Assembly: GCA_017528205.1 (NCBI GenBank)
Contig: JAFXPE010000003.1
Location: 51,729-115,728 of the forward strand
Direction of reading: 5' to 3'
Source of the DNA: Alphaproteobacteria bacterium
Lineage (GTDB): Bacteria; Pseudomonadota; Alphaproteobacteria; RF32; CAG-239
Length of the DNA: 64,000 nucleotides
Below the pieces are notes generated by a model. That model saw nothing but the letters and a program-made list of their open reading frames with translations, searched no databases and was not told where the DNA came from. How positions within the stretch are numbered: the first letter of the stretch is position 1; the number at the start of each line of letters is the position of its first letter. The translations under genes were made by a program, and so were the position numbers. Shown one piece after another: positions 36,574 through 46,582 of this stretch.

Positions 36574-39500
36574 TCACGGCACAAAAATCGTTCCGCTCGG
36601 TTTTTGAACGGCTCCGCTTGTCGGTTTCAACAGCTTTTTAACCGGCTTTTCGAAGATTTCGGTTTCCGGTTCTTCATAAGTGCGCAAAATCGTTCCGCCG
36701 GAGATTTTACCCACCGGCACCTCTATCGCTTCCGGAATCGAATCCGGATCCTCGATAACGTCCGGCAAATCCGTGTGTATAATTTCTTTTATTTTTTCCG
36801 GTGTCTCTGCCGTTTCTTTTGTTTCCGGTTTAGCATCAGATTTAACCTCCGGCTTGGTTTCCACTACGGCCTTAGGAGTTTCTTCCTTGACTTCAACCTG
36901 TGGTTTCAGAATTGTTTTTTTGACTTCCGGTTGCTTGGCTTCCGGCTTATCCTCCGCTTTCTTTTCTTTAACAATCAGCAGATTTTCCGCATCTTCTTTT
37001 TCTTCGGCCAAGCGCTTTTTCTCTGCTGCCTCCGACTCACGACGATATTCTTCCTGCCGCTTGTCGACGATTGCCAACAATGTTTTTGCCGTGGCCGATC
37101 GGGTATTTTTCATTTGTTCCAGCAAATTTTCCAGCTGCGCCGACACGGCCGACAACTCATTTATTTTTTCCATTTTGGCGCTTTCGTCAGACACCTTTTG
37201 CAAAGCATCGTAGTTTTTGTTGAAATCGCCATACATTTTTTCAACCGTTTCCGCATAACCGTCCATTGTCGATTGCCAATTTTTTATGCCAGCGTTATCC
37301 GTAATGTAGCTTGCCGAATTGATTTCCGCGAGCTGGCGTATATCGTCGTCGAGCATCTGCCGATATTCTTTAAGCAGAGTTTGCGTCTGGGTATAAACAT
37401 CTGTAGTGTTATCGCGAATTTTTTGCATTTTTTGCTTTATATCAACCGAAACGTCTCGCTTGAGATTCTTTTCGATATCGCTGATTTTTTCTTCCAACGC
37501 CGGAATCTTACCGTCTATTTCGCTGACATCGCTGACCGTAAAGTTTTCTTGGCTGGCTTTGCTCTGCAATTTTTTAATTTCAGCGATGATTTCTTCGATA
37601 CGCTGTTTTTGTGCGGCATATTTTTCGGCGTCTTCCGCCACATTTTGCGCCAGATATTCTTCGATTTGCGAATCAAGCTCTGCCGCCCTATCGGCAACGG
37701 CGTTTAATTTTTCTGCCGCCTCGGCCATATCGGCATTTAAGGCTTTTTGCATGGCATCTTTTTGCTCTTGCTCCTCTTGAGCCACCTTTTGCCAATAGGC
37801 ATCATATTTGCCGACAATTTTTTCAATCGATATATCCAACACCGGTCGGTTCATCGCCCCGCCGAGAGTGAAAGAATATTCGTCAATTTCCGGCAGATTG
37901 GTGTATCTTACCTCGGTTTTGACATTCATCTTCCAATCTTTCAGGTTTATTTCACCGCGGGAGAGAGCCAGAATTATGATGTTGTTCAATTTTGTTTCGG
38001 TCAATTCGACAACGCCGTCTTTGATTTTCAGGTTGACCTCAATCGGCCCGAACTCGGTTGAGCCGCTCTTTAAGTTGTCTTGAACCACTTGGAACAAGCC
38101 TTTGGATTGGTCGCGGCGTTGCAAATCTTCGTCAATGGCCATCAAATTTATGCCTTTGATTTTCATATTGCCTATTGATAAAGACGTTGTGCCGGATAAT
38201 TGATTGAGCATCTCCTCAAAAGAAACGGCCGAAGTTTCAAAATTATTTTCCATATGAACATTGTCACCGGAAATTGCGTAAACCGAACCGCCGAAGTTGT
38301 TGATTTTTAAGTTATTGAATATCATTGTTCCGCCCACTTTCGGAGTTTGGCCATATTCAAATTTTATGTTTCCGGCTGCCTCTGCTTCGGCAAAATTAAA
38401 TGTAATATCCTGAAATTCCAAAGCATTTTTCGTACTCTTAATTTTTGTGGAGAAATTGTTTAGCTTATAATCGTGATAAAACGCCTTAGTTGCCGTTAAT
38501 TCGACGTTCAAATTAAAATTGTGATACCACGAATAATCTATATTGGCTTTGTTTAATTTCGGACGCGCCAAGAATGTGTTATCGGAAGACGGGACACTCA
38601 AATTCTTTGCCGGATTCTGCACTTTTAAGAGTTGCGCCAGATTAAATTCGTTGGTTTGAATCTTACCTCCTATAACCCGAAGATCTTCCGAATGGATAAA
38701 GGACAAATTGCCCTCATATTGAGCCGAACCCAAACTGCAATTGATGTTTTCCATCTCCAAATCATTCGAACTGCCGACCAGATGAGCGGTTCCGTTAAAC
38801 ACGCCGCGATAAAACTTATTTTCGACAGTTGCAAAGCCGATTTTATCCAGCAAATTTTCCAAACGTGATGATTTTAAGGTGACGTTGCCGTCAAATTGCC
38901 ACAAATTATCATTTTTTTCTATGGAGCCTTCATAGATGAAAAGACTATCATCCAATGTTGTTTCGGAATGAATGTTGACCTTGCGGAAATCTCCGTTAAA
39001 ACTTCCGCTCGTTGCCAAATTTTTTTGCTTAAAAATTTCCCATTGCGGCAACGGCAGTTGGAATTTTTGCGCCAAAACCGAAAAATCCTGTGATTTCAAA
39101 TCATAAGTAAATGCCTTGATTTCCGGCATTTCCGCATCTGTTCTTTTAATTATTAAGGTAACATTTCTGACCGCCGTATCCAAAAAATCTTCTATTTGCA
39201 CATATTTTACCGCCAATTCTTTATTGCGATAATCAATTTCGGTTTGCAAATTTTTCAGGTTCATACCGCGGAAAGTTGCGGCATTGATTTCCGCCGTTAA
39301 ATTGATATTTTTTTCGCCCAGCTTGGATATTTGTACCAAATCGTGCTTCAAAATGGAGATGATATCTTTAGGCTCTTCCTCTTTGAGCGGGAACACGTAA
39401 TTATCGAAGTTGAGCGTATCGGCCTTAAAACTTATTTGATAGTCTTGAGTTTCTGGAGCAAATTGTCCCGTGGCGGTTATTTCCGACTTATCCAAAACCG

Positions 39501-40905
39501 CGCGCAACTCGTCAACCTTAATCTCGGTCGGCGTAGCGCTCAAGCTGGCGGAAATTTTGGCATTTTTATAAGCTGCCTGCGTCGGCGCGCTCAATTCCAC
39601 ACCCAAAGAAGAGGCAAAGTTTTTAAAATCAGAACCTTCCGCCACAATGTTGGCCACCGCAAAAGGCATTCCGTTTTGCACGCTGACGTTGCCGGACATA
39701 CTCAAAACCGTGTTTCCGGCGCAACCGGCATAAAAATCGTCCAAACTGAACACGCCGTCGGCATACGAGCCTTTAGCGCTGACATTTTCGACCACGCCGT
39801 CGGTGCGGTCGTTAATTATCATGCGTACGGCCGACACGTCGTAGTTAAGATGATACGGAAAATCCGGCTCATAGTTTTGGCCTTCGCGATAGCGTTGCAA
39901 GCGCGCGCCAATCAGCTCGATAAGCGGACGAATATCCAAATTAACCAGTTGATATTTAATATCCGCCGGCTGTTCAATGCTGTCTTCGGCACTGCGCGGC
40001 AGAGAAATATCGCCGGAACCTTCAAAATATGTATCATAAGTAACGGCAAAGTGCGTCAAGTCGATTTTTTTGGCACCGCCATTAGCTTCAACCGAAAAAA
40101 TAAGCGGAGTATTGAAATTGTCTTCCAGCAATTTTTTATTCAAGAGTGCATTAACAAAATCCGCAGTGTGTTGAGAACTTCCGCTGAACATTCCCTTAAA
40201 AGTATCGCCGGAAAAGTTGTACGCACCATCATAGCGCAAATTACTCTCCGAGCCCGGATGCACAAGCGCAAATGCCATATTCACGTCTTCGGTTTGCGAC
40301 AAAGAATCGAGATTGAACGCCACGCCGTAGCGGTCACCGTCTTTGGTAAAATTACCGTCAAGACGATACGGACCATACAAAGAATCGGCGTGAATTTCCG
40401 CATTGAAATTTTCTAATTCAACTTTAATTCCGTATTTTTTGCTTTCGAGATGCACGGTTGAATTTTGAATATTAAAGCTCTGCAAGCGCAATTCACTCTC
40501 GGCTCCGAAGCCTTCGGAATCGTTGTTTTTATGCCAATTGCTTTTTCCGCTCGACTTAAATTTAATCCAAACTTCAACACCGTTTAAAGTCAAAGATTGA
40601 ATATCCGGCGCGCCGTGAATCAATGAAGTGAGGGTAATTGCCGTATCCAGTCGGCGAATCGCGGCCAGTTTTTCGTTGTTTTGCGGGTTGATGATATTAA
40701 CTGACTTGGCTGACATTTTCGGATGCGGAAACAGCGAAACTTTCAAGTCTCCGGTAAGTTCAACCTTTTCGCCGATTGCCGCCGAAATTTGCGAAGCAAT
40801 CCTTTCTTTGTGCTGGTTCCAGTCAATTATCGAAACGTAAAAACAGGTACCGGCCACAGCCAAAATAACAACAGCTAAAGATATCAGAATTATTTTCTTT
40901 TTCAA
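36574..40905 (-). CDS. AsmA family protein with long coiled-coil C-terminus, TTG start
   Basis: Very large AsmA-like envelope protein (about 1443 residues). One N-terminal membrane helix (about residues 5-25), then AsmA/TamB-type beta-rich repeats (HPKMSAKSVNIINPQN near the start is typical). The AsmA C-terminal region (about 900-1045) contains GTTSLSIGNMKIKGINL and RGEINLKDWKM. The last 400 residues differ from ordinary AsmA: a predicted coiled coil rich in Ala, Glu and Lys, then a Pro/Glu/Lys tail. AGGAGAG lies 6 bases before TTG at 40905, so I prefer that start; the alternative is ATG at 40920, which overlaps this site and has none of its own. AsmA-like proteins are implicated in lipid transport between membranes. 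Confidence 0.9.
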   Translation of the reverse strand: MKKKIILISLAVVILAVAGTCFYVSIIDWNQHKERIASQISAAIGEKVELTGDLKVSLFPHPKMSAKSVNIINPQNNEKLAAIRRLDTAITLTSLIHGAPDIQSLTLNGVEVWIKFKSSGKSNWHKNNDSEGFGAESELRLQSFNIQNSTVHLESKKYGIKVELENFNAEIHADSLYGPYRLDGNFTKDGDRYGVAFNLDSLSQTEDVNMAFALVHPGSESNLRYDGAYNFSGDTFKGMFSGSSQHTADFVNALLNKKLLEDNFNTPLIFSVEANGGAKKIDLTHFAVTYDTYFEGSGDISLPRSAEDSIEQPADIKYQLVNLDIRPLIELIGARLQRYREGQNYEPDFPYHLNYDVSAVRMIINDRTDGVVENVSAKGSYADGVFSLDDFYAGCAGNTVLSMSGNVSVQNGMPFAVANIVAEGSDFKNFASSLGVELSAPTQAAYKNAKISASLSATPTEIKVDELRAVLDKSEITATGQFAPETQDYQISFKADTLNFDNYVFPLKEEEPKDIISILKHDLVQISKLGEKNINLTAEINAATFRGMNLKNLQTEIDYRNKELAVKYVQIEDFLDTAVRNVTLIIKRTDAEMPEIKAFTYDLKSQDFSVLAQKFQLPLPQWEIFKQKNLATSGSFNGDFRKVNIHSETTLDDSLFIYEGSIEKNDNLWQFDGNVTLKSSRLENLLDKIGFATVENKFYRGVFNGTAHLVGSSNDLEMENINCSLGSAQYEGNLSFIHSEDLRVIGGKIQTNEFNLAQLLKVQNPAKNLSVPSSDNTFLARPKLNKANIDYSWYHNFNLNVELTATKAFYHDYKLNNFSTKIKSTKNALEFQDITFNFAEAEAAGNIKFEYGQTPKVGGTMIFNNLKINNFGGSVYAISGDNVHMENNFETSAVSFEEMLNQLSGTTSLSIGNMKIKGINLMAIDEDLQRRDQSKGLFQVVQDNLKSGSTEFGPIEVNLKIKDGVVELTETKLNNIIILALSRGEINLKDWKMNVKTEVRYTNLPEIDEYSFTLGGAMNRPVLDISIEKIVGKYDAYWQKVAQEEQEQKDAMQKALNADMAEAAEKLNAVADRAAELDSQIEEYLAQNVAEDAEKYAAQKQRIEEIIAEIKKLQSKASQENFTVSDVSEIDGKIPALEEKISDIEKNLKRDVSVDIKQKMQKIRDNTTDVYTQTQTLLKEYRQMLDDDIRQLAEINSASYITDNAGIKNWQSTMDGYAETVEKMYGDFNKNYDALQKVSDESAKMEKINELSAVSAQLENLLEQMKNTRSATAKTLLAIVDKRQEEYRRESEAAEKKRLAEEKEDAENLLIVKEKKAEDKPEAKQPEVKKTILKPQVEVKEETPKAVVETKPEVKSDAKPETKETAETPEKIKEIIHTDLPDVIEDPDSIPEAIEVPVGKISGGTILRTYEEPETEIFEKPVKKLLKPTSGAVQKPSGTIFVP

Positions 40906-41001
40906 TGCATCTCTCCTCATTGATTTTAAGATAATCTTGACTTTTAATGTATAATATTCATACAATAAATCAACACATTTTTTTCAAAGCGGAGGCAAAA
41001 T

Positions 41002-41400
41002 ATGAGTTATAAAGACAAACTGTTTGCAAGTGCTCTTGAATGCCGGCTCAAGGCTTATGCCCCCTATTCAAAATTTGCGGTCGGAGCGGCAGTTCTTTGC
41101 AACCGCGAAATTTATGTCGGCTGTAATGTTGAAAATGTTTCCTATCCTTGCGGAAACTGTGCCGAATCCGGTGCAATATCCGCCATGGTGGCAAACGGCG
41201 GCCGCAAAATTGAAGAAATTCTAATTGTGGCCGACACCGACAACATTGTGCCGTGCGGTAATTGTCTGCAAAAAATCGCTGAATTCGGCAACGCCGAAAC
41301 TTTGGTGCACAGCGCAGATTTAAGCGGCAATATCCGCACATATACATTATCTCAACTTTTACCGCATAACTTTAACGCCAAAGAGGTGAAAAATGCTTGA
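41002..41400 (+). CDS. cdd: Cytidine deaminase
   Basis: Converts cytidine and deoxycytidine to uridine and deoxyuridine. The zinc site is visible as NCAESGAIS (Cys with catalytic Glu) and PCGNCLQK, and the substrate segment as YAPYSKFAVGAAV and GCNVENVSYP. 132 residues, the tetrameric type. GCGGAGGCAAAAT precedes the ATG. First gene of a nucleoside salvage operon; its end overlaps the purine nucleoside phosphorylase by 8 bases. Confidence 0.97.
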   Translation: MSYKDKLFASALECRLKAYAPYSKFAVGAAVLCNREIYVGCNVENVSYPCGNCAESGAISAMVANGGRKIEEILIVADTDNIVPCGNCLQKIAEFGNAETLVHSADLSGNIRTYTLSQLLPHNFNAKEVKNA

Positions 41401-42190
41401 AAAATCTTATGAATATATGAAACAGGAATTGGGCGATTTTGTGCCCGACACAGCCATAATTTTAGGTTCCGGCCTGGGTGATGTGGTTGAGGCCATCGAA
41501 AATCCGCGGATTATTCCGTATGCCAACGTTCCGTTTTTCCCTACTCCGACGGTTGGCGGCCATAAAGGGCAGTTCTGCGCCGGAAAAATCGGTAAGCACA
41601 ATGTGCTGTGTTTGCAAGGACGCTTTCATTTTTATGAAGGAATCGACGTGCGGATGATTTATGAAATAATCCGAATGCTGAAACTTTTGGGAATTAAGCA
41701 ACTGATTATCACCAACGCCGCCGGCTCTCTCCGGATGCACATGCCGGCCGGAAGCATTATGCTGATTGCCGACCATATAAATATGAGCGGCACCAACCCG
41801 TTAATCGGGGTTTGCGAAGAGCCGTATTTTCCGGATATGAGCCAAGCGTATGATTTGGAAATGCGCAACAAATTTATGCAAATTGCCGACGAGGAGCGAG
41901 TTCCGGTTTTTCAAGGCGTGTATATGATGCTGACCGGACCGAACTACGAAACTCCGGCCGAAGTCAGAATGTTGCAGATGTTTAACGTTGAAGCCGTGGG
42001 AATGTCGACGGTTCCGGAAGTTATTTCGGCGGCACAGCTCGGCCTAAAGGTAATGGGAATTTCGGTTATTTCCAATTTGGCAACAGGAATGGATATGAAC
42101 AAGCCGAATCACAATGATGTGCTGTTGCAGGTGGGAAAAGCCACAAAGCGCCTCAGCAGGCTGATTACCCGATTTTTGGAAAAGGAATAG
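41393..42190 (+). CDS. Purine nucleoside phosphorylase (trimeric type)
   Basis: Phosphorolysis of purine nucleosides to base and ribose-1-phosphate. Motifs of the PNP/MTAP family are AIILGSGLGD (phosphate site), PTVGGHKGQFCAG, GRFHFYEG, LIITNAAGSL and the purine-binding GPNYETPAEVRMLQ with AVGMSTVPE. 265 residues, similar to PunA/XapA. It overlaps cdd and is followed after 3 bases by deoA, a tight salvage operon. Confidence 0.95.
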   Translation: MLEKSYEYMKQELGDFVPDTAIILGSGLGDVVEAIENPRIIPYANVPFFPTPTVGGHKGQFCAGKIGKHNVLCLQGRFHFYEGIDVRMIYEIIRMLKLLGIKQLIITNAAGSLRMHMPAGSIMLIADHINMSGTNPLIGVCEEPYFPDMSQAYDLEMRNKFMQIADEERVPVFQGVYMMLTGPNYETPAEVRMLQMFNVEAVGMSTVPEVISAAQLGLKVMGISVISNLATGMDMNKPNHNDVLLQVGKATKRLSRLITRFLEKE

Positions 42191-42193
42191 AAA

Positions 42194-43501
42194 ATGCTGC
42201 CTCAGGAAATTATACGCCGCAAACGCAACAAAGACGTTTTAACGCCGGAAGAAATTCGTGAATTTATCGCCGGAATCGGCAATCATACGGTGGATGACGT
42301 GCAAGTTGCGGCCATGACAATGGCAATTTTTTTGAACGGACTAAATCGAGAAGAAACGGTGGCTTTAACATTGGCTATGAGAGACTCCGGCGAAGTTCTG
42401 CAGTGGGCAGATTTTGATAAGCCGATTGTAGACAAGCACTCCAGCGGCGGTGTCGGTGATAAGGTCAGTTTAATGCTGGCGCCGATGCTTGCGGCGTGCG
42501 ATGTGTATGTGCCGATGATTGCCGGTCGCGGCTTAGGGCATACCGGCGGCACCGTCGACAAGCTCGAGGCGATTCCGCATTATAACACTCAGGCCGACAA
42601 CAATCTGTTTCGGCAAACGGTAAAAAAAGTAGGGTGTGCCATTATCGGGCAGACCGGCAATTTGGCGCCGGCAGATAAAAAAATATATGCCATTCGCGAT
42701 GTGTGCGGCACGGTGGAATCGATTCCGCTGATTACGGCCTCGATACTTTCCAAAAAACTGGCGGCCGGATTGCAATATTTGATTATGGATTTGAAATGCG
42801 GTAACGGGGCTTTTATGGCCAATTTTGATGATGCCAAAGCTTTGGCTCAATCGATTATTGAAGTTTCCAACGGTGCCGGCACCAAAGCTTGCGCCGTTTT
42901 AACCGACATGAATCAAGTTTTGGGTAGCACCGCCGGCAACGCCGTAGAAGTTAAAGAAGCGCTTGAATATTTGCAAGGCAAAAATATCAATCCGCGCCTT
43001 GATGCGGTAACCCGTGAATTGTGCATAGAGTTGTTGCAATTGTGTGGACGAGCCGGTTCGTATGCCGCGGCGGCCGCTATGGTGGAAAGCGCTTTAAGTT
43101 CCGGCAATGCTTTGGAAAAATTTGCGCAAATGGTGGCTTCGCTCGGCGGCCCGACGGACTTTGTCGAACACAGCGAGCGTTATCTGCCACGGTCGGCGCA
43201 TCAAAAGCCGGTTTATGCCGAGCATAGCGGATATGTTTGCGGCGTAAATGCCCGAGCCGTGGGGTTGAGCATTATCGAGCTGGGCGGCGGACGTATCGTA
43301 CCGACACAAAAGTTGGACTTAGCAACCGGATATTCCGAGTTTGCACAAATCGGCGATTATGTTGACGGAGGTAAACCGCTGGCCATGGTACATTATCAAA
43401 CCGAGGAGCAATTTATGCGTGCCGAATCGGCTTTGCGCAAGGCAATTAACATCGGCGACCAAGCTCCGACGAGTAATAATCCGATTTTGCTGAAAATGTA
43501 A
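42194..43501 (+). CDS. deoA: Thymidine (pyrimidine-nucleoside) phosphorylase
   Basis: Cleaves thymidine or deoxyuridine to base and deoxyribose-1-phosphate. The family signature is present as DKHSSGGVGDKVSLMLAPM and AGRGLGHTGGTVDKLEAIP, with substrate residues in SLITASILSKKLAAG-like (PLITASILSKKLAAG) and DLKCGNGAFM. 435 residues, normal. GGAAAAGGAATAGAAA precedes the ATG. Last gene of cdd-PNP-deoA; together they feed pyrimidine and purine nucleosides into pentose phosphate use and base salvage. Confidence 0.96.
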   Translation: MLPQEIIRRKRNKDVLTPEEIREFIAGIGNHTVDDVQVAAMTMAIFLNGLNREETVALTLAMRDSGEVLQWADFDKPIVDKHSSGGVGDKVSLMLAPMLAACDVYVPMIAGRGLGHTGGTVDKLEAIPHYNTQADNNLFRQTVKKVGCAIIGQTGNLAPADKKIYAIRDVCGTVESIPLITASILSKKLAAGLQYLIMDLKCGNGAFMANFDDAKALAQSIIEVSNGAGTKACAVLTDMNQVLGSTAGNAVEVKEALEYLQGKNINPRLDAVTRELCIELLQLCGRAGSYAAAAAMVESALSSGNALEKFAQMVASLGGPTDFVEHSERYLPRSAHQKPVYAEHSGYVCGVNARAVGLSIIELGGGRIVPTQKLDLATGYSEFAQIGDYVDGGKPLAMVHYQTEEQFMRAESALRKAINIGDQAPTSNNPILLKM

Positions 43502-43568
43502 ATGTCGATTTTTAATATTATAGTGCATTTTATTATTGAAAATTAGACAAAAGTGTGCTATAAGGAAA

Positions 43569-43595
43569 TTGACATTGATTTTAATGTTCTATTTA
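43569..43595 (+). promoter_or_regulatory. Probable sigma-70-like promoter
   Basis: TTGACA at 43569-43574 and TATTTA at 43590-43595 (15-base spacer; other registers are possible), about 26 bases before the start codon at 43621. Confidence 0.45.
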
Positions 43596-43620
43596 ACACA
43601 ATATATTAAGGAGAATTATA

Positions 43621-44358
43621 ATGACAGCTTTTAAGCAGACCGAAGAGACCATTAAAGGAATTATGGGCAATCGTGATTGTATGGCGGTTGCAAAACTTCC
43701 GATTAGAGAAATGGTTACAAAATGCGTGCCTGGCGAAAAATATCTTTGCACCGATACCGGTGAATGGAGTGAGGCTAAAGAAGGCGAATCTCTGATTACA
43801 CGTGTTTATGAAGATGGTAGCAAAGATACATACAAGAACAAGAAAGGTCCTAAATATGAGTTTGAAGGCGGCAAAACTTGGGATGAACTTCAACCTGGCG
43901 AATCTGCTTTCGGTAAGCTGAAAGATGGTCCAGAATATGACAGATTTGCTATGTTGGCAAAGCCGGAAGATACGGTTGATGCCGTTTGGGACGAAACTCA
44001 AAAGGTTACCAGACCGAATGCTTATATTACGGTTATTTATGCCGATAAGCCGTTTGATATGTCTGATGACGGTAAATGGGGCAGCAAACAAATCGTATTG
44101 AACAACAACGGTGGCGATTTGCACCCGATTGATACCCAAAGAAAAGATAAAGACGGTAATCCGGTTATTATCGGTAAGCTTCCGTTGACTGCAGATCCAA
44201 AGGCCAGAGAGGCAGAATTGAGAGATTATGTGGCCAAAAACTATAATGGTGAAATGCCGAAGCATTTGTTGCCGGTTATCAGAAACATCAATACAGAAAA
44301 GAATGCCGGTATGTCTAAGGTAATTACCAACAGCAAGGGCAATAACGGTAAAGAATAA
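43621..44358 (+). CDS. Hypothetical protein, single-gene unit, 245 aa
   Basis: AAGGAGAATTATA directly before the ATG is a near-ideal ribosome binding site, there is a likely promoter at 43569 and a very strong terminator behind, so it is probably well expressed. The protein is hydrophilic, rich in Lys, Glu, Asp and Gly, without signal peptide or membrane segment. Repeated short patterns such as WDELQPGESAFGKL and WSEAKEGESLITRV resemble each other. Codon use looks slightly more AT-biased (many GAT, AAT, GGT) than its neighbours. I recognise no family. Confidence 0.8.
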   Translation: MTAFKQTEETIKGIMGNRDCMAVAKLPIREMVTKCVPGEKYLCTDTGEWSEAKEGESLITRVYEDGSKDTYKNKKGPKYEFEGGKTWDELQPGESAFGKLKDGPEYDRFAMLAKPEDTVDAVWDETQKVTRPNAYITVIYADKPFDMSDDGKWGSKQIVLNNNGGDLHPIDTQRKDKDGNPVIIGKLPLTADPKAREAELRDYVAKNYNGEMPKHLLPVIRNINTEKNAGMSKVITNSKGNNGKE

Positions 44359-44378
44359 TCGTTCTGATTTGCTATGAT

Positions 44379-44418
44379 AAAAAGCCGCTGTGATAAAATC
44401 TCACAGCGGCTTTTTTTT
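44379..44418. terminator. Strong bidirectional terminator
   Basis: Perfect 15-bp stem AAAAAGCCGCTGTGA / TCACAGCGGCTTTTT with a 7-base loop and T8 on the plus strand. It separates the gene at 43621 from the convergent antiporter gene. Confidence 0.92.
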
Positions 44419-44451
44419 GATGGTTATTCCCAGCAAAAAAAATAAAGCAAA

Positions 44452-45942
44452 TTACACTTTCACGATTCCGGTCATAAAGGCATAAACGGCAAATACCGCC
44501 ACCGCAATCATAAAGCCGGCGACAATCATTTCGCCCACCGTAAAGGCGCAATGCTCTCTGTCGTGCTCCTTTTTGGCCCAGATATAAACCGGAATCCCCA
44601 CCACCATAAAAATAACCGCCAACAACAAATATTGCAAACCGGCGGCATATATCAGCCACAACGCATAAATCGCACCGATAATTGCCGAAATCAGAGCTTG
44701 CGAACGGCGAATATAGAATCCGGTCGGATATTCGTGGTCTTCGCAGATTTTCCATAAATAAGCGCAACTGGCAAAATAGGCCGGCAAAACCATCACGCCC
44801 GTGATGCTCAACATGGTGTTCCACGCGTTGTTGGAAAAATATACGAGCAGCATAAAAATTTGCATCAAACTGCTGGTAACCCAAAGCGAAACCGATGGCG
44901 CATGATGTTCATTTTCTTTGGCAAAGGCCTGCGGGAAAGTACCGTTTTCGGCCGCGGCCTGAGGAATTTGCGCCGTTACCATGGTCCACGCCAGCCAACT
45001 GGTTAAAACAGAAATCAATAAACCGATATTCATAAGCCACGCACCCCAGCGGCCGACCAAAACTTCCAACACTCCGGCAGTTGACGGATTGGCGATGGCG
45101 GCCAGTTGTTCCTGACGCATTATTCCGTATGGCAAAAGCGAAAGCAAAACATAAATCAGCAAACAACCGCTAAAGCCCAAAAACGTTGCCCGACCGACGG
45201 TTTTCGGAGATTTGGCGTGTTTAGACATTACCACCGCGCCTTCAATACCGATAAACGCCCACAAGGTAACCAGCATGGTGCTTTTGATTTGGGTTGACAA
45301 GCTACCGAGTTTGGCGGCGCTGAACGAACTATCGCCCCAAAAATCAAATTCGAATCGACTGAAACGGAACATAATCGCCACAATGACAATAAAAATCAAC
45401 AGCGGTACAATTTTGGCCACGGTGCCGATTAAGTTGATGATTGTAGCCTGTTTGATGCCACGCAGTACCAACCAGTTAAATCCCCAAATTAAAATCGAAC
45501 CGCCGATAATGGAAATTAAGTTATTACCGCCGGCAAAATACGGTGGAAAAAAGTAATTGAGTGCATCCATGGTGATTACGGCATAGCCTACATTGCCGCA
45601 AATTTGACACAGCCAATACGACCACCCGATGGTAAAGCCGATAAACGGACCGAATCCGGCGCGGCTGTACATGTAAATACCGGCGGTTAAGTCCGGTTTG
45701 GCCGCCGACAAAATGCGGAAAGTGTTGGCAATAAAATAAACGCCGATGCCGGTGATTATCCACGCCAACAACACCGCGCCGGCAGAGGCTCCGGCGGCCA
45801 TATTTTGCGGCAGACTATAAATTCCGCCGCCGATCATCGAGCTGACCACAATTGCCGCCAGCGCCCACACGCCGAGACCTTGTGCGTTGTAATTGTTTTG
45901 CGTGTTGGCCGGCGCGGCAACTTGATTTTCTTTTTTAATCAT
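44452..45942 (-). CDS. aaxC: Arginine/agmatine antiporter AaxC-like (APC superfamily)
   Basis: Twelve-helix amino-acid/polyamine antiporter of the basic amino acid/polyamine type. The N-terminal [16 protein letters not shown] is the APC substrate-backbone motif (GxG in helix 1), and [28 protein letters not shown] and [16 protein letters not shown] match AaxC/ArcD-type carriers. About 496 residues from ATG 45942, and 5 more from ATG 45957; GAAAGGTATCAAG precedes the shorter start. It lies just downstream of the pyruvoyl arginine decarboxylase, so it most likely exchanges external arginine for agmatine. Confidence 0.88.
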   Translation of the reverse strand: MIKKENQVAAPANTQNNYNAQGLGVWALAAIVVSSMIGGGIYSLPQNMAAGASAGAVLLAWIITGIGVYFIANTFRILSAAKPDLTAGIYMYSRAGFGPFIGFTIGWSYWLCQICGNVGYAVITMDALNYFFPPYFAGGNNLISIIGGSILIWGFNWLVLRGIKQATIINLIGTVAKIVPLLIFIVIVAIMFRFSRFEFDFWGDSSFSAAKLGSLSTQIKSTMLVTLWAFIGIEGAVVMSKHAKSPKTVGRATFLGFSGCLLIYVLLSLLPYGIMRQEQLAAIANPSTAGVLEVLVGRWGAWLMNIGLLISVLTSWLAWTMVTAQIPQAAAENGTFPQAFAKENEHHAPSVSLWVTSSLMQIFMLLVYFSNNAWNTMLSITGVMVLPAYFASCAYLWKICEDHEYPTGFYIRRSQALISAIIGAIYALWLIYAAGLQYLLLAVIFMVVGIPVYIWAKKEHDREHCAFTVGEMIVAGFMIAVAVFAVYAFMTGIVKV

Positions 45943-46000
45943 CTTGATACCTTTCATTGTTAAAAAGGCGGTGTTTTAAGCACCGCCCCTCCTCTTTTAT

Positions 46001-46582
46001 TTAGGCCTTTGCCGGTTCGGCATTTTCAAAATTCAAAAAGCCGAGGGCGGTTAAACAATAGCCGAAATGCTGAGTAATGTTGATGTAGTTGTGCCACATT
46101 TGGAACTCGCTGTGTTTTTCCACGCCGCGAATATCCAGCTCGTGTTGCAACGACTTATTGAGCCACATCTCGGCGTGGCCGCGCGCGATATCATCATCAA
46201 TGTGGGTGTCAAAATATTCCACATATTCGGCCGCCCAACCGCCGATTAACTCGCCGTGAGAATCCTTGCCCCAACAAACACCTACACCGGTGGCAATCGC
46301 CTTATGGTCGTCATGACAAGCACCGTTGCCGGCCATAATGACTTCCAGAACCGCACCGTGTTTGAACTGGTTAACCACACGATCTACCGGCACAATATTG
46401 CCATAAACTTCTTTAGGCAATACCGAAGTATACGGTACCACGTTAAAGTTCTCTATTCTGGCCTGCATCAAAGCCGAATCATAGCAAAAAGTTTCAAACG
46501 GCTGTGGCGGAATACCGTCGTTGGCCTCACCTGCACCGCCGGTTATAAACGCTAAAGTCGGATAACGAACTCCATAAGTCAT
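46001..46582 (-). CDS. aaxB: Pyruvoyl-dependent arginine decarboxylase AaxB
   Basis: Decarboxylates arginine to agmatine, using a pyruvoyl group made by self-cleavage. The cleavage pair is visible as Thr52-Ser53 in [11 protein letters not shown], the position used by chlamydial AaxB. From memory of that protein the resemblance is striking through most of the length: TRYPTLAF-like N-terminus, [46 protein letters not shown] and the C-terminal [16 protein letters not shown]. 193 residues. GGAGAAAAGAG precedes the ATG. The antiporter gene follows, giving an acid-consuming arginine-agmatine cycle. Confidence 0.95.
   Translation of the reverse strand: MTYGVRYPTLAFITGGAGEANDGIPPQPFETFCYDSALMQARIENFNVVPYTSVLPKEVYGNIVPVDRVVNQFKHGAVLEVIMAGNGACHDDHKAIATGVGVCWGKDSHGELIGGWAAEYVEYFDTHIDDDIARGHAEMWLNKSLQHELDIRGVEKHSEFQMWHNYINITQHFGYCLTALGFLNFENAEPAKA

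Noticed and set aside
36334..37707. Long plus-strand reading frame (457 codons) opposite galU and the AsmA gene
   Set aside because: It is antisense to two well-supported genes, Phe/Arg-rich and lacking any family feature; a shadow of low-stop codon use. The same holds for 39331-40416.
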